Positions 39,541 to 49,443 of a stretch of DNA of 64,000 nt are shown here, in pieces. Below the pieces are notes generated by a model. It had not been told where the DNA came from. It did not search any database and saw only the letters and a list, made by a program, of their open reading frames with translations. The translations under genes were made by a program, and so were the position numbers. Numbering within the stretch: the first letter of the stretch is position 1; each line of letters starts with the position of its first letter. Source of the DNA: Mycobacterium sp. IDR2000157661 (GTDB lineage: Bacteria; Actinomycetota; Actinomycetes; Mycobacteriales; Mycobacteriaceae); NCBI RefSeq assembly GCF_022317005.1, contig NZ_CP081006.1, positions 62,001 through 126,000 of the forward strand, read 5' to 3'.

Positions 39541-40511
39541 AGACGGCATACCGCACGGCGGTTCACGATGCGATCCGCGATGCGATGCTCGCCGATTCGC
39601 GGGTGTTGCTCATGGGCGAGGACGTCGGCGCTTACGGCGGCACCTATGCCGCGTCGAAAGGCCTGCTCGAAGAGTTCGGGCCCGACCGTATCCGCGACAC
39701 ACCGCTCTCCGAGCTGGGCTTCGTCGGGGTGGGAATCGGCGCCGCGCTGAACGGATTGCGACCGATCGTCGAGGTGATGACCGTCAACTTCAGCCTGCTG
39801 TCCCTGGATCAGATCGTCAACACCGCTGCGGCGTTGCGCCACATGTCCGGAGGACAGTTCTCGGTGCCGCTGGTGGTGCGGATGGCCACCGGGGCCGGAC
39901 GCCAACTAGCGGCCCAGCATTCGCACAGCCTCGAGGGTTGGTACGCCCACATTCCCGGCATCAAGGTCGTGGCGCCGGCCACCGTCGCCGACGCCTATGG
40001 CATGTTGCCCACCGCGCTGGCCGACCCGGACCCCGTGGTCATCTTCGAGCACGTACAGCTGTACAACACCTCCACGGACATCGACACGCTGGTGCCGACC
40101 GACATCGAAAGAGCCGCGGTGCGCCGTGAGGGCAAGGACGTCACGGTGATCGCGTACGGCGGCAACGTGCCCAAGGCGCTCGACGCCGCGAATCAGCTGG
40201 CGTTGGGCGGAATCGACTGTGAGGTGATCGATCTGCGGGTGCTTCGCCCGCTCGACGACGACACCATCATGGCCTCGGTGCGTAAGAACCACCGCGTGGT
40301 CGTGGTCGACGAAGCCTGGCACACCGGCAGCTTCGCCGGCGAGATCAGCGCGCGGATCGTGGAGAACGCGTTCTACGACTTGGACGCGCCGATAGCGCGA
40401 GTGTGCTCCGAGGAGGTGCCCATTCCCTATGCCAAGCACCTCGAGGAGGCGGCCCTACCGCAGCCCGAGAAGATCGTGACCGCCGTGCAAGGCCTGTTCG
40501 GGGAGGGCTGA
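39537..40511 (+). CDS. 2-oxoacid dehydrogenase E1 component, beta subunit
   Basis: 324 residues from an ATG overlapping the alpha stop. The transketolase-like fold is recognised by [20 protein letters not shown] (catalytic Glu region), the DTPLSE segment and the C-terminal domain with [11 protein letters not shown] and VVVDEAW. This is the AcoB/PdhB family. Its stop overlaps the E2 start (TGATG), indicating tight coupling of E1 and E2 synthesis. Confidence 0.9.
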   Translation: MKTAYRTAVHDAIRDAMLADSRVLLMGEDVGAYGGTYAASKGLLEEFGPDRIRDTPLSELGFVGVGIGAALNGLRPIVEVMTVNFSLLSLDQIVNTAAALRHMSGGQFSVPLVVRMATGAGRQLAAQHSHSLEGWYAHIPGIKVVAPATVADAYGMLPTALADPDPVVIFEHVQLYNTSTDIDTLVPTDIERAAVRREGKDVTVIAYGGNVPKALDAANQLALGGIDCEVIDLRVLRPLDDDTIMASVRKNHRVVVVDEAWHTGSFAGEISARIVENAFYDLDAPIARVCSEEVPIPYAKHLEEAALPQPEKIVTAVQGLFGEG

Positions 40512-41729
40512 TGATCGAGTTCAAGATGCCGGCGCTGGGCGCCGACATGGACGAGGGCAAGCTCGACGAGTGGCTGGTCAAACCCGGAGACGCGGTGACT
40601 CGGGGGCAGATCGTGGCCGTGGTGGAGACCACAAAGGCCGCCGTCGAGGTGGAGTGCTGGCAGGAGGGCACGATCACCGAACTCCTGGTGCCGGTCGGCA
40701 TGACCGTTCAGGTGGGAACTCCGTTGGCGCGCCTGGCGGAACCGGGCGAGGCCGCCGTCCCCGCACCCACGACACCGGAGCCCGAAACGGTCTCAGCGGT
40801 CGCGGAAGTCCCACCCGTCGCGGCCGCCGCACCCCCCCGCCGCACCCGTGCATCACCGGCGTTGGGTCTCCCCCGCCGCCCGCCGCCTCGCTCAATCCGT
40901 GGGCGTCGACGTCGAGGCGGTGACCGGCACGGGGCCGCAGGGCGCGGTCACCCTCACCGACGTCGAGCATGCCGCGGCGCACGCCAAGACCCTCGAACCA
41001 CCGAAACCCGCTGCCGCACCGGCACAACAGTTGTCGCCCAAGGAACTGGCAGCCAAGCGCGGAGCGGAGATGCGGCGGTCGATCGCCGCGGCGATGAGCC
41101 GGTCGAAACGCGAGATCCCGCACTACTATCTGGCTCACGAGGTGGTGCTCGACAACGCGCTGAACTGGTTGGCCGAACGCAACGCCCAGCGCTCCATCAC
41201 CGAGCGTGTCCTTCCTGCGGTCCTGCAGATCAAGGCCGTCGCGCTGGCCGCCCAGCGGTTCGGCGAGTTCAACGGGTTCTGGCGCAACGACACCTTCGAA
41301 CCGGTCGAGAGGGTGCACGTCGGCGTCGCCATCTCCCTGCGGGGCGGTGGCCTGGTGGCTCCGGCCCTTCACGACGTCGCCGACAAGAAACTCGACGAGT
41401 TGATGGGTGATCTCACCGATCTGGTCGCCCGTGCCCGGGCGTTCTCGCTGCGCAGTTCGGAGATGTCGGATCCGACCATCACGGTCACGAACCTGGGCGA
41501 CCAGGGTGTCGGCTCGGTGTTCGGTGTGATCTATCCGCAGCAGGTAGCGCTGGTGGGGTTCGGCACACCGGCGCAACGTGTCTGCGCCGTCGACGGCGGT
41601 ATCCGGATCGCCACCACCGTGCAGGCGACGCTGGCCGCCGATCACCGCGCCAGTGACGGACACCGCGGCGCGCTGTTTCTGGCCGCGATCGACGAAGTGC
41701 TTTCCCAACCCGATCTATTGGAGAAGTGA
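40511..41729 (+). pseudogene. 2-oxoacid dehydrogenase E2 (lipoyl acyltransferase), frameshifted in a 7-C run
   Basis: Two reading frames together encode one complete E2 of about 405 residues. Frame A begins at ATG 40511 with a lipoyl domain (lipoylated Lys42 in ETTKAAVE) and an Ala/Pro linker. Frame B, open through 41729, supplies the peripheral-subunit-binding domain (SPAARRLA, GTGPQGAV) and the catalytic domain with the DHRASDG active site. The switch falls at or near seven consecutive C (40832-40838); removing one C restores a single frame. Explanations: true mutation, sequencing or assembly error in a homopolymer, or slippage. All flanking genes of the complex are intact. Without correction the frame A product lacks the acyltransferase domain. 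Confidence 0.85.
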
Positions 41730-41732
41730 TTC

Positions 41733-41990
41733 ATGCCCACCACAGAAGATGTCCGCACCACGGTGCTGTCCGAATTGACCAGCATCGCACCGGAAGTCGA
41801 AGCCGACGAGATCGAGGACACCGCCCTGCTGCGCGATCAGGTCGACCTCGACTCGATGGATTGGCTGAACTTCCTGCAGCGCATCCACAAACGGTTCAAC
41901 GTCGACATCCCCGAGAAGGACTACCAGTCGCTACGCACGCTCGATGACGTGGTGCGCTATGTCGAATCCCGGGCGATGCAGAGCAGTTGA
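41733..41990 (+). CDS. Acyl carrier protein
   Basis: 85 residues, three bases after the E2 stop. A four-helix ACP with Ser41 in the phosphopantetheine site DLDSMDW. It is acidic overall, as carrier proteins are. A dedicated ACP beside a 2-oxoacid dehydrogenase and an acyl-CoA ligase is unusual and suggests the acyl product is passed to a carrier-bound pathway, possibly to the KAS III-like pair at 21.4-23.4 kb; that link is speculation. Last gene of the operon. Confidence 0.88.
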   Translation: MPTTEDVRTTVLSELTSIAPEVEADEIEDTALLRDQVDLDSMDWLNFLQRIHKRFNVDIPEKDYQSLRTLDDVVRYVESRAMQSS

Positions 41991-42068
41991 CGCTTCGCCC
42001 TCACCGGTGAACGCGGTGTGAGGTCGGCCGTCCCGCCCGCATCTCGCGTCATACGGCGTCGCGGCCGG

Positions 42069-42464
42069 TCAACGAAGCGAGTCGATCGCTCTCTGTAGTT
42101 TGGCGCCGACTTCTTCGGCCACGGAACGCAGTTCGTCTTCGCCGCTGACGTCGACCAGAATCTGCGGGTCCATGGCCTCCACCAGCACGGTACCGCGCTC
42201 TTCGGGGTGGCTGCGCACCACGACGTTGCACGGCAACAGCAAGCCGATCTGTCGGTCCACGCTGATCGCCCGATGCGCCAGGGGCGGATTGCAAGCCCCC
42301 AGGATCAGGTAACTTTCCATGTCCTCGCCCAGCTTGGCCTTCAACGTCGACTTGACATCGATCTCGGTGAGCACACCGAAGCCCTGTTCTGCGAGCGCGT
42401 CACGCGTGCGCTTCACCGCGTCGTCGAACTCGGTGTGCAGCACTGTCGACAGTGCCATGCCCAT
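42069..42464 (-). CDS. DUF302 domain protein
   Basis: 131 residues behind AGGAGG. The DUF302 fold is recognised by TEFDDAVKRTRDALAEQGFGVLTEIDVK and the LGACNPP and LLPCNVVV cysteine-containing motifs. Proteins of this family accompany sulfur-oxidation and copper-stress genes; the biochemical role is unknown. It follows the CstR-like regulator by 22 bases and is probably in its transcript. Confidence 0.85.
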   Translation of the reverse strand: MGMALSTVLHTEFDDAVKRTRDALAEQGFGVLTEIDVKSTLKAKLGEDMESYLILGACNPPLAHRAISVDRQIGLLLPCNVVVRSHPEERGTVLVEAMDPQILVDVSGEDELRSVAEEVGAKLQRAIDSLR

Positions 42465-42486
42465 GTCGGCCCTCCTCCTGGCGTCC

Positions 42487-43680
<1,194 letters not shown>

Positions 43681-43684
<4 letters not shown>

Positions 43685-44289
43685 CGCACCGACTCCGCGC
43701 TGGGGCCGGCGGCGGGCGCCTCGACCAGCCGGCCGACGACGGTGCCGATGTCACAGGCCGCGCCGCGGTTGAACGGCAGCCGCGCGAGCAGCATGCCCAT
43801 CGCGCAGGTGTTCGTCGCGGCTGCGAACACCAGCCCCGCGCCGACGGCGAACGCCACCCACTGCACCCCGGGAACGATGGCGCCGATCAGGACGCTGAGC
43901 GCGACGATGCTGCCGGCGACTAGACGCACCTGACGTTCCAGGTCCCAACGGCGGCGGCCCCGGTTCATCGCGAATCCCTTGCCCTCCCAGGCGGTGACTC
44001 CGCCCTCGAGGATGTGCACGTTGGTAAGACCGGCGGTGCGCAACGTCTCATCGGCTTGAGTGGCACGCTGACCCGAGCGACAGACGAGCACGACGTCCTG
44101 GTCGAGGTGGGCCAGGATCTCCTGACGGTGCTCGCGCAGCAGGTCGAGCGGAACGTTGCAGGCACCGGGGATGTGAGCGGTCTCGAATTCGCCGGGCGTC
44201 CGAACGTCCAGCACGCGCGGCGGCGTTTCCGACGCCATCAGCTTCTGCAGCTCAGCGGAGTCGATCATGGCGGGCACTGATGCGGTCAT
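43681..44289 (-). CDS. Membrane-anchored rhodanese (YgaP-like, rhodanese-DUF2892)
   Basis: 202 residues. A rhodanese domain (about 10-110) with the active-site loop CRSGQRA is followed by two transmembrane helices of the DUF2892 type (about 125-180). It transfers sulfane sulfur at the cytoplasmic face. It is the first gene of the leftward unit rhodanese-tauE, whose promoter lies in the four-operator region. Confidence 0.9.
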
Positions 44290-44310
44290 CTCCAGTTCCT
44301 TTCCGACTTA

Positions 44311-44326
44311 ATACCCTAGGGGGTAT
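44311..44326. promoter_or_regulatory. CstR operator O1
   Basis: ATACCC-TAGG-GGGTAT, a perfect 6-4-6 palindrome, 22 bases upstream of the rhodanese start codon. Confidence 0.8.
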
Positions 44327-44346
44327 CTACCCACGGGTTACGATAC

Positions 44347-44362
44347 ATACCCACAGGGGTAT
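44347..44362. promoter_or_regulatory. CstR operator O2
   Basis: ATACCC-ACAG-GGGTAT, a perfect 6-4-6 palindrome, start-to-start spacing 36 bases from O1. Confidence 0.8.
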
Positions 44363-44380
44363 CGGCAAGGTCGGAATAAT

Positions 44381-44396
44381 ATACCCCCAGGGGTAC
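44381..44396. promoter_or_regulatory. CstR operator O3
   Basis: ATACCC-CCAG-GGGTAC, one mismatch from the palindrome, 34 bases from O2. Confidence 0.75.
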
Positions 44397-44401
44397 TTGA
44401 C

Positions 44402-44417
44402 ATACCCAGGCGGGTAT
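44402..44417. promoter_or_regulatory. CstR operator O4
   Basis: ATACCC-AGGC-GGGTAT, a perfect 6-4-6 palindrome 21 bases from O3 and 39 bases upstream of the cstB-like start codon. Confidence 0.8.
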
Positions 44418-44456
44418 CTAGCAGAATGAGTGCCCATAACCGAGAAGGAGAAGCCG

Positions 44457-45839
44457 ATGATCCTCGAGCAGTACTACATCGAGTGCCTGTCGCACGCGTC
44501 GTATCTGATCGGTGACGAGACAACCGGGCGCGCGATTGTTGTCGATCCACGCCGCGACATCACCGAATACCTCGACGATGCAGCGAGATTCGGGCTGGCC
44601 ATCGAAGGCGTGATCAACACTCACTTCCACGCCGACTTCGTCTCGGGGCACCTGGAGTTGGTCGAGGCCACCGGAGCGTGGATCGGGTTCGGCAAAGCGG
44701 CCGAAACCGACTACCCCATCCGCCGGCTGGCCGACGGTGAGCACATCTCACTCGGCGAGGTCGACCTCGAAATCCTGTCCACCCCCGGCCACACCTGGGA
44801 GTCGATCAGCGTGGTGGTGCGGGCGCATCCGGGCGCCGAACCGACGGCGGTGCTGACCGGTGACTCGCTGTTCATCGGCGACGTGGGCCGGCCCGATCTG
44901 GTCAACATCGGCGACAGTTCCACCGCCGACCTGGCCCGCGCGATGTATCACTCCGTGCACGACAAGCTGCTCAAGTTGCCCGACGAGGTGACCGTCATGC
45001 CGGCTCACGGAGCCGGATCATCCTGCGGCAAGAACCTGTCGAGCGAACTGACCTCCACCATCGGTGAGCAACGACGCACCAACCCGTCGGTGCAGCCGAT
45101 GAGCGAGGACGCGTTCGTCGAGTTGATCACGCAGGGTCAGCCCGCCGCACCGGCGTATTTCTCGGTCGACGCCGCGATGAACAAGAGCGTTCACCCCTTG
45201 CTGGACCAGCGGCGAGAAGTCCCCGCACTGACCGCGGCCCAGGTCCGTCGGCTGCTCGCCGACGGTGTGCGGGTGCTCGACGCCCGCAGCGTCGAGGACT
45301 TCGCCGCCGGTCACTTGCGCGGGTCGGTCAACGTGGGCTTCGACGGCAGGTTCGCCGAGACGTCGGGCATGGTCGCCGGTATCGGTGACAAGATCGCGCT
45401 GATCGCCTATCCCGGTGAAGAGCAGGAGGCGGCACTGCGGCTCGCCCGCGTCGGGTCGGACAACGCGCTGGGTTATCTCAGTGTGGAGCGCGGCGGGCAG
45501 TTCCCCACCGAGCTGGCCGACCTGGTGCGTACGGCGCCGCGGGTTAGCGTGCGGGAACTGGACGGCCTGTTGGCCGAGGATGCCGTCATCCTCGTCGACA
45601 TCCGCAACCCAGGCGAGGTGGAGCAAGGCAGGATTCCCGGGTCGATCCACATTCCGTTGGCCCAGTTGCGCTCCCGGCTGGATCTGTTGCCGACCGACAG
45701 GGCGATCGTCGTGCACTGCGCCGGCGGCTGGCGGTCCAGCGTCGCCGCCTCGCTGTTACGGGCGGAGGGATTCGACGACGTGTCCGACCTGGACGGTGGC
45801 TACAACGCCTGGCTCTCGGCCCACGCCGCCGCCAACTGA
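44457..45839 (+). CDS. cstB: CstB-like persulfide dioxygenase-rhodanese
   Basis: 460 residues from an ATG behind AAGGAG; an upstream ATG at 44430 has no such site. Order: metallo-beta-lactamase/ETHE1-like persulfide dioxygenase (about 1-235, THFHADF and AHGAGSSCGK motifs), a central rhodanese-like domain lacking the active Cys (LIAYPGEE), and a C-terminal active rhodanese with Cys421 in VHCAGGWRSS. This dead-then-live rhodanese order is the CstB architecture. It oxidises persulfides to sulfite and converts the products to thiosulfate. Driven from the O1-O4 region. Confidence 0.9.
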   Translation: MILEQYYIECLSHASYLIGDETTGRAIVVDPRRDITEYLDDAARFGLAIEGVINTHFHADFVSGHLELVEATGAWIGFGKAAETDYPIRRLADGEHISLGEVDLEILSTPGHTWESISVVVRAHPGAEPTAVLTGDSLFIGDVGRPDLVNIGDSSTADLARAMYHSVHDKLLKLPDEVTVMPAHGAGSSCGKNLSSELTSTIGEQRRTNPSVQPMSEDAFVELITQGQPAAPAYFSVDAAMNKSVHPLLDQRREVPALTAAQVRRLLADGVRVLDARSVEDFAAGHLRGSVNVGFDGRFAETSGMVAGIGDKIALIAYPGEEQEAALRLARVGSDNALGYLSVERGGQFPTELADLVRTAPRVSVRELDGLLAEDAVILVDIRNPGEVEQGRIPGSIHIPLAQLRSRLDLLPTDRAIVVHCAGGWRSSVAASLLRAEGFDDVSDLDGGYNAWLSAHAAAN

Positions 45840-45867
45840 TCGAACAACACTCGAGAGGAGAACCACC

Positions 45868-46248
45868 GTGACCATGACAATGCACTTGACCAAGAGCAAT
45901 CTGGCGTCGACTATCGCCGACAACTCGATTGTGCTCGTTGACTTCTGGGCGTCCTGGTGTGGTCCGTGCCGTGCCTTCGCTCCGGTATTCGACCGATCCG
46001 CGAAGGCCAACCCGGACATCGTGCACGCCAAGGTCGACACCGAGGCCGAACAGGAACTCGCCGCGGGATTCGGCATCCGCTCGATTCCCACCATCATGGC
46101 GTTCCGGGACGGTGTGCTGGTCTTCAACCAGCCGGGCGCCTTGCCACCGGAGGCGCTGGCCGACCTCATCGGGCAAGTCCGGGCACTGGACATGGACAAG
46201 GTGCGCGCCGAACTCGACGCGCCCGACACCGGCGTAGCGCGGGCGTGA
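45868..46248 (+). CDS. Thioredoxin
   Basis: 126 residues from a GTG behind GAGAGGAG. The redox-active WCGPC is at about residues 33-37 and the cis-Pro loop reads IRSIPT. Compared with canonical thioredoxin it carries a C-terminal extension of about 15 residues. Being 28 bases downstream of the CstB-like gene, it probably supplies reductant that releases sulfur from protein persulfides. Confidence 0.9.
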   Translation: MTMTMHLTKSNLASTIADNSIVLVDFWASWCGPCRAFAPVFDRSAKANPDIVHAKVDTEAEQELAAGFGIRSIPTIMAFRDGVLVFNQPGALPPEALADLIGQVRALDMDKVRAELDAPDTGVARA

Positions 46249-46258
46249 GGCGGACGCC

Positions 46259-46417
46259 ATGTGTTACCAAGTGAAGTGCCCCGCCTGTGGGAAAACGGGT
46301 TGGGCCGGGTGCGGTCAGCATGTCGACGAGGTGATGAAAGACGTTCCGGCAGCGAAGCGGTGCACCTGCCAGGACGGGCGTGAGACCGCCCAGCCTCGCT
46401 CGGCCCGTCTCCTCTGA
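46259..46417 (+). CDS. 52-residue Cys-rich zinc-ribbon-like protein
   Basis: Short frame ATG-TGA: 52 residues with six cysteines, arranged as MCYQ, CPACG, AGCGQHV and CTC. It follows the thioredoxin stop by 10 bases. Similar 40-55-residue proteins starting MCYxxxCxxCGKxxWAGCGxH occur widely in bacteria, so the frame is real. Probably a metal-binding or persulfide-carrying mini-protein; function unknown. Confidence 0.75.
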   Translation: MCYQVKCPACGKTGWAGCGQHVDEVMKDVPAAKRCTCQDGRETAQPRSARLL

Positions 46418-46473
46418 CGCCCGGCACGACCGCCGGGTGCACGGGGGCGCCGGGGACCACCGCCGTCGCACCG

Positions 46474-46487
46474 AGGACCAACGGCCC
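46474..46487 (+). promoter_or_regulatory. Candidate DevR box upstream of the first Usp pair
   Basis: AGGACCAACGGCCC matches 10 of 14 core positions, 67 bases before the Usp start at 46555, which has its own AAGGAG site. Confidence 0.45.
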
Positions 46488-46554
46488 TGTGTGGCCGGGC
46501 GGCATCGACTTACCGTCGTGTCAGCACGCCTGCGAACCTGCCAAGGAGAAGCGA

Positions 46555-47433
46555 ATGAGCGCCACCCCCGTCGGGATAGTCGTCGGTGTCGATGGTTCAC
46601 CGGAATCGGAGGCAGCGTTAGGGTGGGCGACCACTGAGGCGCTGCTGCACGACCAACCGATCACCCTGCTGTACGCCATCGCTCCGGTCGTTGTGACCTG
46701 GCCGGTCGCGTACCTGGAGGCCGACTATGCCGAATCTCAGGAGGAAGCTGCGCGCCAGGTGCTCGAGCGAGCGCAGCAGGCGGTGGCGGCGAGCTCTGGC
46801 GCGACCCAGCCGCCCGCGGTGAAGACGGAGGTGGTGCATCAACCCGCGGCCTCGGCGCTGGTCGCCGGATCCCGCGACGCGTACATGACCGTCGTCGGCA
46901 GCCGCGGCTTGGGCGCGATCGGACGTGCGTTACTCGGGTCGGTCAGCAGCGGCCTCGTTCACCATGGACACGGTCCGGTCGCGATCGTCCACAATGACGA
47001 GGCGCAAGCACCTGACCGCACTTCCCCGGTCCTGCTGGGCGTGGACGGCTCGCCGGCCTCCGAAGAGGCGACCGCGTTCGCCTTCGACGAGGCGTCGCGG
47101 CGAGGCGTCGAACTCGTTGCGTTGCACGCCTGGAGCGACGTCGGCGTGTTCCCGGTCCTCGGCATGGACTGGCACGAGTACGAGGACCAGGGGCAGGAGG
47201 TGCTGGCGGAACGTCTCGCCGGGTGGCAGGAGCGGTACCCCGACGTGCATGTACAGCGCCGGATCGTCTGCGACCAGCCGGCGCGTTGGCTCGTCGATGC
47301 TTCCCAGCAGGCTCAGCTCGTCGTGATCGGCAGTCGCGGCCGCGGCGGCTTCACCGGCATGGTCCTGGGCAGCGTGGCGGCGAAGGTGTCCCGAGGCGCC
47401 CATGCGCCGGTGATCGTCGTGCGGCCCCGATGA
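46555..47433 (+). CDS. Tandem universal stress protein
   Basis: 292 residues from an ATG behind AAGGAG. Two Usp domains (about 5-145 and 155-290), each beginning VGVDGSPxSE and each with an intact ATP-binding motif: VVGSRGLGAIGRALLGS and VIGSRGRGGFTGMVLGS. ATP-binding Usp of the DevR regulon are linked to growth arrest and persistence. It overlaps the next Usp gene by ATGA. Confidence 0.92.
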   Translation: MSATPVGIVVGVDGSPESEAALGWATTEALLHDQPITLLYAIAPVVVTWPVAYLEADYAESQEEAARQVLERAQQAVAASSGATQPPAVKTEVVHQPAASALVAGSRDAYMTVVGSRGLGAIGRALLGSVSSGLVHHGHGPVAIVHNDEAQAPDRTSPVLLGVDGSPASEEATAFAFDEASRRGVELVALHAWSDVGVFPVLGMDWHEYEDQGQEVLAERLAGWQERYPDVHVQRRIVCDQPARWLVDASQQAQLVVIGSRGRGGFTGMVLGSVAAKVSRGAHAPVIVVRPR

Positions 47434-48335
47434 GTTCACGAACTCAGGACAGCCGATCATCCGCCGTCGTCGTCGGTGTCGACGGCAGTGAGGAAGCGGC
47501 CGCCGCCGTCAGATGGGCCGCAGCCCTCGCCGCGCGTTACGGCGCACCGCTGGAGTTGGTCAGCGGGCTGCCGAGGAGGCGCGCCGCACTCACCGACGCG
47601 GCGGCGGCGCTGCGGTCCGCAGCGGTGGCGCAACACCGCGAGTCTGCGGCAACGATTCTCAAGTCTGCGGAGGAAGACGTGCGGTCGGCGTTCGGTGACC
47701 TCGACGTCGTGACACTGGCCTCCGACGTGCCGGTCGACCAGTTGCTGACCGAACACAGCCGCACTGCGCGGATGGTGGTCCTCGCCTCCGAGGAGGTGTC
47801 GGCGGCGGCGGCAATCGTGGTCGGCTCGACGACCCTTGCCGTATCGGCACATTCCGCGTGCCCCGTCGTCGTATGGCGCGGCGTCGACACAGCTCCCAGC
47901 CAGCAGCCGGTGGTGCTCGGTGTGGAGGACGCCGCCACCGGTCCGGCGGCATTCGATGCCGCCTTCGAGTTCGCCGCTCGGGTCGGGGTCGGCGTGCGCG
48001 CCGTCCACACGTGGTTCCGGTTCCGTCCGCCACCCGGGCTCATCAGCGCCTTCGTGACCGATTGGGACGGCCTGCAAGCCCTGCAGTGGCAAGGTCTGAT
48101 GAGCGTTCTCGAACCGTGGACCAAGCGTTATCCCGACGTGGAGGTGACCTACTTCGTTGAGCCGGAAGGCTCCACCAGCGCCCTACTGCGTCACGCCGCC
48201 GAGGCACAACTGGTAGTTCTCGGCAGTCGGCGCCACAATGCCCTGGCCGGGGCCGTGCTGGGGTCCACGAGCTTGAATCTCTTGCACCACTGCCCCGTCC
48301 CGGTGATGCTGTGCCGTCGCCAAGCGGAGTCCTGA
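47430..48335 (+). CDS. Tandem universal stress protein, first domain degenerate
   Basis: 301 residues. The first Usp domain keeps VVGVDGSEEA but its nucleotide loop reads VLASEEVSAAAAIVVGST, without the G-x2-G pattern. The second has LGSRRHNALAGAVLGST, closer to the ATP motif. It is co-translated with the preceding Usp and may form a heteromer in which one site is blind to ATP; that is inference. It converges on the next Usp gene with an 8-base gap. Confidence 0.9.
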   Translation: MSSRTQDSRSSAVVVGVDGSEEAAAAVRWAAALAARYGAPLELVSGLPRRRAALTDAAAALRSAAVAQHRESAATILKSAEEDVRSAFGDLDVVTLASDVPVDQLLTEHSRTARMVVLASEEVSAAAAIVVGSTTLAVSAHSACPVVVWRGVDTAPSQQPVVLGVEDAATGPAAFDAAFEFAARVGVGVRAVHTWFRFRPPPGLISAFVTDWDGLQALQWQGLMSVLEPWTKRYPDVEVTYFVEPEGSTSALLRHAAEAQLVVLGSRRHNALAGAVLGSTSLNLLHHCPVPVMLCRRQAES

Positions 48336-48343
48336 AACTCCGA

Positions 48344-49231
48344 TCAGGTCTGGCGGGCGACGATGACCGGGACGCGAGCCGCCTGGACGACGGCCGAGCC
48401 GACGGATCCCAGCAGCATCCCGGCGAAGCCGCCGCGGCCGTGACTGCCGACCACGACCAGCTGGGCCTGCTTGGACAGCTTCACCAAGTGGTGGGCGGGC
48501 TGCTGAAACTCCACCACCTTGCGCACCGCCACGTCGGGATAGCGCTCGTGCCAGCCGGCCAGTCGTTCGGCGAGCGTCTTGCTCGCCGCCGCGTGCACCG
48601 TTTCCCAGTCCATACTGAACTCCGACAGGTCCGCGTCGCTCCACACATGCAGGGCGATCAACTCGACACCGCGCCAGGATGCTTCGTCGAATGCGATCGC
48701 GGTCGCCGCTTCCGACGCCCGTGAGCCGTCGATGCCGACCAGGACCGGCAGGTTGTCCGACGGTGGCGCTTCGTCGTGAATCACCGCGACCGGGCAGTGC
48801 GAGTGATGAATCACACCCGAACTGACCGAACCGAGTAACGCCCTGTTGAACGCGGACCGGCCGCGGCTGCCGACGACGACAAGCTGCGCGTCCTTGGAGA
48901 GGTCGATCAGCGTCGGCACCGGACCGCCGAGGAAGGTCTCGGTGTCCACCTCGAGTCGGCGGGGTGCGGTGTATTCGCGGGCGACTCCGACCGCGTCGGA
49001 GATGATCTTGCGGGCCTCGTCCTCCTGCAGTGCGAGTACTTCTTGAGGTATGCGTCCCGCCGGCCACATCAGCACCGACGCGCTGATCTCCGAAACGCGG
49101 TTGGCGTGCATGATCGTCAGCGGCAGGTCGCGCATCGTCGCCTCGCGAGCGGCCCACCTGACAGCGGCCTGTGACGGCACGGAGCCGTCGGCGCCGACCA
49201 CGATTCCGCGGTGTCTCTTACGTTCAGGCAT
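48344..49231 (-). CDS. Tandem universal stress protein
   Basis: 295 residues from an ATG behind AAGGAG. Both ATP motifs are intact (VVGSRGRSAFNRALLGS and [17 protein letters not shown]). It is a single-gene unit on the minus strand; a DevR box lies 65 bases upstream. Confidence 0.92.
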   Translation of the reverse strand: MPERKRHRGIVVGADGSVPSQAAVRWAAREATMRDLPLTIMHANRVSEISASVLMWPAGRIPQEVLALQEDEARKIISDAVGVAREYTAPRRLEVDTETFLGGPVPTLIDLSKDAQLVVVGSRGRSAFNRALLGSVSSGVIHHSHCPVAVIHDEAPPSDNLPVLVGIDGSRASEAATAIAFDEASWRGVELIALHVWSDADLSEFSMDWETVHAAASKTLAERLAGWHERYPDVAVRKVVEFQQPAHHLVKLSKQAQLVVVGSHGRGGFAGMLLGSVGSAVVQAARVPVIVARQT

Positions 49232-49295
49232 CACAACTCCTTCGGTGGACCGACGTCCACTGCTGACGATAGGGGTGCCCGGGCCCGTCTCATAG

Positions 49296-49309
49296 GAGGC
49301 GAAAGTCCC
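49296..49309 (-). promoter_or_regulatory. DevR box upstream of the 48.3 kb Usp gene
   Basis: GAGGCGAAAGTCCC matches 11 of 14 core positions, 64 bases from the Usp start codon, in the 212-base gap behind rafH. Confidence 0.6.
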
Positions 49310-49389
49310 AGGGGGCACAAGCCGAACGGCCCTGCTGCGGCATCGAGTACCACTGCACGACTGGACCTGCGCCGGTCCCGGACAGCGGC

Positions 49390-49429
49390 GACGGCCCCGC
49401 AGCGGCTAGGGATTCGCTGCGGGGCCGTC
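49390..49429 (-). terminator. Terminator-like hairpin behind rafH
   Basis: A perfect 15-base inverted repeat (GACGGCCCCGCAGCG and its complement) with a 10-base loop begins 14 bases after the rafH stop. It has no T-run, as is common for mycobacterial intrinsic terminators. Confidence 0.7.
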
Positions 49430-49443
49430 TGGACTTGCGTCAC

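Noticed and set aside
42001..42022. Possible hairpin (CCTCACCG ... CGGTGTGAGG) after the ACP gene as terminator
   Set aside because: The arms need a two-base bulge and there is no T-run; too weak to list as a feature.
44347..44417. Repeats at 44.3-44.4 kb as a CRISPR or mobile-element repeat
   Set aside because: The units are 16-base palindromes with variable 4-base centres and uneven spacing, matching a site upstream of the local repressor; no cas genes or transposase are present.
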